Assembly: GCA_018001935.1 (NCBI GenBank)
Contig: JAGNHB010000002.1
Span: 186,001 to 250,000 of the forward strand
Reading direction: 5' to 3'
DNA from: Acidobacteriota bacterium
GTDB taxonomy: Bacteria > Acidobacteriota > JAAYUB01
DNA: 64,000 nucleotides
Below the pieces are notes generated by a model. The model did not search any database. It saw nothing but the letters and a program-made list of their open reading frames with translations, and had not been told where the DNA came from. A program made the position numbers and the translations under genes. Below, piece after piece: positions 60,724-64,000 of the stretch. How positions within the stretch are numbered: position 1 is the first letter of the stretch; each line of letters starts with the position of its first letter.

Positions 60724-62238
60724 ATGCCGACCTTGATCCTGACTTTCCCCGGCCGGTGCTATCACGCCACGCCGTGGGGTCATCACGTCAACGAAGGGCT
60801 CATCGAGTGGCCCCCGTCACCATGGCGGCTGATCCGGGCACTGATCTGCGTCGGCTATGCCAAGGGCTTGTGGGGCGGCGGCGGGCCGCCCGCTCACGTC
60901 CGCCGCCTCTTCGACAAGTTGGCGGGGGACCTCCCGGTCTACAGCCTGCCCGGGGCCATCGGGACGCACAGCCGCCACTACATGCCGCAGGCCCGCTTCA
61001 AGAACGGGCGCGAGGAGACAACGCTGGTCTTCGACACCTGGGCGCGGATCGACCACGGCGCGTTGGCCGTCAGCTGGAATGTCGATCTGGATGAAGAAGA
61101 ACGCCCGCTCCTGGCCGCACTGGCCGAAAAACTCGGCTATCTCGGGCGGGCCGAAAGCTGGGTCGAGGCGAAGCTGGCCAGGGAAGGGGAAACCGTGCCG
61201 GAGAGCAACTGTTTTCCCGGATCGTCGCCGCCGGGCCCGGGATGGGAACAGGTGCCGCTCCTCGCGCCGCTGCCCGGCGAGGCGGCCTACGCCGGGTGGC
61301 GTCGGGAGGCCGTGGAGGCGTTGCTGGCGGGCTTCGCGGAAGGGGCCGAGTCTGGAAAGGCGGGGCGTGAGAACAAGAAGCTCCTTGAACAAAGGGAAAA
61401 AGCGCTGGAGCCCTATCCTTCCGATCTGCTCGACGCCCTGCAGAAAGAGACTGCCTGGATGCGTAACTTCGGCTGGAACCAGCCTCCCGGAAGCCGCCGC
61501 GTCTTTTACTGGCGCAGACGCGACGCGTTCAGGGTCGGCGCTCCCGTCGAGGGCAGGGCGCCGTACCCGCCGCCGGTCAAGGCCATGCTCCTGTCGATGG
61601 CCACCCGAACCGGAAACCGGCAGGCGTTGCCGTCGGTCATCCATTCCCTGATCCAGGGGGAACGCCTGCACAAAGCTCTGGTTGCCGTCGCCGGGGAGCA
61701 CAACCGCGCCCTGTCCGGTTGCGACGAGGACGGCAGACCACTCCACAGCCGTCACGAGCACGCCCATTTCCTGCCGCTCGATCTCGACGGCGACGGGCAT
61801 CTCGACCATTTCGTCGTCTGGGCGCCCATGGGGCTCGACGGGTTGGCGCAGAGGGCGGTGCGCGCCGTCCGCAAGACTTACGCGAAAAATGTCGAGTCGC
61901 TCCATCTGGCCCTGGCGGCCTCCTGCAACGAGATGAGCGAACTCCTGGCGCTGGAGGGACGGTACGGTGACGGTCTGCGCGCGCTGCTCGGCGGCATCGG
62001 CGGCGCGACCGAATGGGTCAGCCGTACCCCGTTCGTACCGCCGCGCCATCTCAAGCCGCGCGGCAAGAACAGCCTGGAAGGGCAGATTGCGGCGGAACTG
62101 GCGTCGAGAAGGTTCCCCGTACCCTCCGACATCGTGGTGATCGACCCGCATGCCGACCCGGACGGCCTTCGGCACCGGCACTTCACGCGCCTTCGCAGGA
62201 ACGCTCCTTCGACAGGTTTTTTTGAGAGTCGGCCGTGA
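60724..62238 (+). CDS. csb2: Csb2 (Cas5-Cas6 fusion, GSU0054 family), C-terminally truncated
   Basis: The protein begins MPTLILTFPGRCYHATPWGH, with EGLIEWPPSPWRLIRALICV, the Csb2 entry. Further features are GTHSRHYMPQARFKNGREET, RNFGWNQPPGSRRVFYWRRR and HSRHEHAHFLPLDLDGDGHL. The fusion serves as Cas5 (5'-handle binding) and Cas6 (crRNA processing). The visible frame ends at 62238 after NAPSTGFFESRP. But in the same frame, the region to 62412 encodes VRHRHFTRLRRNGPPPPIDC... and VFGPLCLGYGSHYGLGLFAP, the normal end of Csb2. A 36-base sequence is present twice, 72 bases apart (62168-62203, 62240-62275), so an insertion brought the stop in. GTG 60718 is an alternative start; ATG 60724 has GAGGAG ahead. 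Confidence 0.9.
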   Translation: MPTLILTFPGRCYHATPWGHHVNEGLIEWPPSPWRLIRALICVGYAKGLWGGGGPPAHVRRLFDKLAGDLPVYSLPGAIGTHSRHYMPQARFKNGREETTLVFDTWARIDHGALAVSWNVDLDEEERPLLAALAEKLGYLGRAESWVEAKLAREGETVPESNCFPGSSPPGPGWEQVPLLAPLPGEAAYAGWRREAVEALLAGFAEGAESGKAGRENKKLLEQREKALEPYPSDLLDALQKETAWMRNFGWNQPPGSRRVFYWRRRDAFRVGAPVEGRAPYPPPVKAMLLSMATRTGNRQALPSVIHSLIQGERLHKALVAVAGEHNRALSGCDEDGRPLHSRHEHAHFLPLDLDGDGHLDHFVVWAPMGLDGLAQRAVRAVRKTYAKNVESLHLALAASCNEMSELLALEGRYGDGLRALLGGIGGATEWVSRTPFVPPRHLKPRGKNSLEGQIAAELASRRFPVPSDIVVIDPHADPDGLRHRHFTRLRRNAPSTGFFESRP

Positions 62239-62275
62239 GTTCGGCACCGGCACTTCACGCGCCTTCGCAGGAACG
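62168..62275. repeat. 72-bp period duplication in csb2 (two 36-bp copies)
   Basis: Copies at 62168-62203 and 62240-62275 are identical over 36 bases (both encode RHRHFTRLRRN) and are separated by 36 other bases (62204-62239), which contain the stop TGA at 62236-62238. The offset of 72 keeps the frame. Confidence 0.93.
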
Positions 62276-62412
62276 GGCCGCCTCCCCCCATCGACTGTGG
62301 GTTCACCGTCCGGTTTCGGTTTGAACGCCCCGTCTTCGGGCCGTTGTGCCTCGGGTATGGCTCGCACTACGGCCTCGGCCTCTTCGCCCCGGTCGAGGGT
62401 TTGAGTTCGTGA
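62239..62412 (+). pseudogene. Detached C-terminal segment of Csb2
   Basis: In frame with csb2, behind its stop, 57 codons encode VRHRHFTRLRRN, PPPPIDCGFTVRFRFERP and VFGPLCLGYGSHYGLGLFAP, then a TGA at 62410-62412. LGYGSHYGLGLF is the usual last motif of Csb2. No start codon with a ribosome-binding site precedes it, so it would be made only by readthrough. Confidence 0.8.
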
Positions 62413-62447
62413 CTTTTTCAAGGGTTGCCCTCGCGGGAGAAATCGGG

Positions 62448-64000
62448 ATGGAGACAAAGGGGAAAGACCCGGCGCAAACCGACCTGGTCCCCGCCCGGAT
62501 GCTGAGCGAGTATGCTTACTGCCCGCGGCTGGGGGTTCTCATGTGGGCCGAGGGAGAGTTCGAGGCCAGCGCCGACGTGGTGGAGGGGCGGACCGTTCAC
62601 AAGCGCGTAAGCCGCGAGACGGGCGCGGTCCCGGCCCCTCCGGGCGCGGACGTGTCCGGCGACGGGACACCGTACGCGCCGCCTGCCGGGCGGCGCACCC
62701 TGGGCGAGGACGCGGATGCGGCCCGTGACGGAGAGCCGTACGCGCCGCCTGCCGGGCGGGGCCATCCGCAACCGAACGCGGTCGGATCAGACGACAGGGC
62801 GATCGAAGCGGCCCGGGAGGCGGCCTCCCCACCCGAGGCGGACGATGCCGCCGAGACCTTCCACGCCCGCTCCCTGTGGCTGTCGGCCGAACGGGAGGGG
62901 CTTACCGCCCGGGTGGACCTGCTGGAGGGGGAAGGGACGCGGGTCACCCCGGTGGAGTACAAGAAAGGGAGGCGGCCCGACGTGGCCGGCGGGGCCTGGG
63001 AGCCGGAGCGCGTCCAGGTCTGCGCCCAGATGCTCGTCCTCCGGGAGAACGGGTTCACCTGTGACGCGGGGGTGCTCTACTTCGCCGGCTCCCGGGAGCG
63101 GGTGCGGGTCCCTTTCACCGACGAACTGGCGGAGCGCACCCGGGCCCTGCGGGATGCGTTCCGGGCGGATGCGGAGGCCGGCGCCCTCCCGCCCCCCCTC
63201 AAGGACAGCCCCAAGTGCCCGCGCTGCGCCCTGGTGGGCATCTGCCTTCCCGACGAGACGATCTTCCTCCAGGAGCCGGACCGGGTGGACCCCGACGACG
63301 TCCGACGGCTCTACCCCGCCCGGGACGACGCTCTCCCCCTCTACATCCAGGAACAGGGCGCCCAGGTGGCCAAACGGGGTGAGGAAGTCGAGATCCGGGT
63401 CCGTGGGGAAACCGTCGAGCGCGTCCGCTTGCTGGACGTTTCCCAAGTCTCGGTCTTCGGCAACGCCCAGGTGACCACCCAGCTCATCCACGCCCTGTGC
63501 GAACGGGGGATTCCCCTCTGCTACTTCTCTACCGGCGGGTGGTTCCATGGGGTCACCCACGGGATGACCCACAAGAACGTGCGCCGGCGCATCGCCCAGT
63601 ACGGGGCCGCCTTCGACGAGGCGGCCTCCCTGCGCATCGCACGACTACTCGTAAAGGGGAAGGTCGCCAACGGCCGGACCCTGATACGCCGCAACCACCC
63701 GAACCCGCCGCGGGGGGGGCTTCGCGAGTTGGCCTCTCTGGCCTCCCGGGCGGGACGGGCGACGGACAACGAATCCCTTCTGGGGATCGAGGGGGCGGCC
63801 GGTCGGCTCTACTGGGACCTTTTCCCGGCCCTTCTCAAACCGCCCGGCGGGGGAATGCCCTTCGCCATGGACGGACGCAACCGCCGCCCGCCCAGAGACC
63901 CCGTCAATGCCCTTCTCTCCTACGCCTACGCCCTCCTGGCGAAAGACGTCTCGGTGACACTCCTGGCGGTGGGGTTCGACCCGTTTCTCGGTTTCTACCA
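62448..64000 (+). CDS. cas4-cas1: Cas4-Cas1 fusion, C-terminus beyond window
   Basis: The frame opens at ATG 62448 and is open to the window end (517 residues). The N-terminal Cas4 part has iron-sulfur cysteines C25 (SEYAYCPRLG) and C257, C260 and C266 (KCPRCALVGIC), and the RecB-type nuclease residues D157 (ARVDLLEG), E170 and K172 (VEYKKG). Cas1 begins at about 285 (PLYIQEQGAQVAKRGEEVEI) with the active-site Glu448 in GIEGAAGRLYW; the later His and Asp lie outside the window. Such fusions select and trim PAM-containing prespacers. Between VHKRV (about 50) and HARSLWLS lies an 80-residue low-complexity insertion with a repeated PYAPPAGR. AGGG and GCGGGAGA occur upstream. Confidence 0.92.
   Translation, partial: METKGKDPAQTDLVPARMLSEYAYCPRLGVLMWAEGEFEASADVVEGRTVHKRVSRETGAVPAPPGADVSGDGTPYAPPAGRRTLGEDADAARDGEPYAPPAGRGHPQPNAVGSDDRAIEAAREAASPPEADDAAETFHARSLWLSAEREGLTARVDLLEGEGTRVTPVEYKKGRRPDVAGGAWEPERVQVCAQMLVLRENGFTCDAGVLYFAGSRERVRVPFTDELAERTRALRDAFRADAEAGALPPPLKDSPKCPRCALVGICLPDETIFLQEPDRVDPDDVRRLYPARDDALPLYIQEQGAQVAKRGEEVEIRVRGETVERVRLLDVSQVSVFGNAQVTTQLIHALCERGIPLCYFSTGGWFHGVTHGMTHKNVRRRIAQYGAAFDEAASLRIARLLVKGKVANGRTLIRRNHPNPPRGGLRELASLASRAGRATDNESLLGIEGAAGRLYWDLFPALLKPPGGGMPFAMDGRNRRPPRDPVNALLSYAYALLAKDVSVTLLAVGFDPFLGFY
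62670..62759. repeat. 24-bp repeat within the Cas4 low-complexity insertion
   Basis: CCGTACGCGCCGCCTGCCGG plus four more bases occurs at 62670-62693 and 62736-62759, 66 bases (22 codons) apart, both in frame and both encoding PYAPPAGR. Confidence 0.9.

Noticed and set aside
62168-62275. Two-copy CRISPR-like unit (36-bp repeats, 36-bp spacer) at the end of csb2
   Set aside because: The sizes fit, but both copies encode Csb2 residues in frame, there is no dyad typical of CRISPR repeats, and no further copy follows. A duplication in a coding sequence explains it better.

Overview
This 64 kb window is a piece of a G+C-rich bacterial chromosome, most likely a Gram-negative, secretion-rich environmental bacterium. 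An Acidobacteriota-like lineage is my best guess. It rests on the mix of a beta-propeller sensor kinase, PatA/DUF4388-type proteins, a TonB-type protein, lipoproteins and a CdaA-type diadenylate cyclase; no rRNA or other phylogenetic marker was available to test it. Codon third positions are so G+C-biased that many long open frames antisense to real genes are shadows; these are left out. Two genes run off the ends of the window: a secreted FG-GAP protein at the left and cas4-cas1 at the right.

Layout. 1-4.9 kb: secreted FG-GAP protein, nitroreductase, a PIN-domain remnant and an intact Phd/PIN toxin-antitoxin pair. 4.9-6.9 kb: secreted beta-helix protein with a C-terminal dockerin. 7.1-11.4 kb: five-gene minus-strand operon of DUF4388, roadblock-like and Cache-HAMP proteins under a clear promoter; this is the best candidate for an undescribed signalling module. 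11.4-13.2 kb: crotonase and a PyrK-type electron-transfer subunit. 13.6-17.9 kb: the conserved pth-rplY-prs-tRNA(Gln)-ispE block with a TonB-like gene and tRNA(Ala). 17.9-20.2 kb: a diheme lipoprotein, an amidohydrolase and an unknown protein. 20.3-26.7 kb: tilS-hpt-ftsH-folP-cdaA-tcdA cluster, with an apparently leaderless tilS.

27-36.6 kb: PPK2 polyphosphate kinase, then a full potassium-pump operon (small ORF, kdpF, A, B, C, D, E and a coupled 43-codon ORF). 36.8-40.9 kb: DUF488 protein, then phosphofructokinase and a lipoprotein enclosed by a perfect 36-bp inverted repeat with inward hexanucleotide arrays. 40.9-54.2 kb: YfcC-type carrier, GIY-YIG nuclease, membrane protein, propeller histidine kinase, J-domain membrane protein, CocE-type hydrolase, and a BlaI/BlaR1-like pair with a double operator.

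54.6-64 kb: type I-G (formerly I-U) CRISPR-Cas operon in the order cas3, csx17, csb1, csb2, cas4-cas1, behind a near-consensus promoter. csb2 carries an in-frame 72-bp duplication that brings in a stop codon and cuts off the conserved C-terminus. csx17 has a strikingly A+T-richer 5' part. No CRISPR array or cas2 is visible; both would be expected beyond the right edge. Intergenic spaces are rich in dispersed repeats: a MITE-like family (A), a hairpin family (B) often beside it, tandem 90-bp and 15-bp repeats, and degenerate hexamers.
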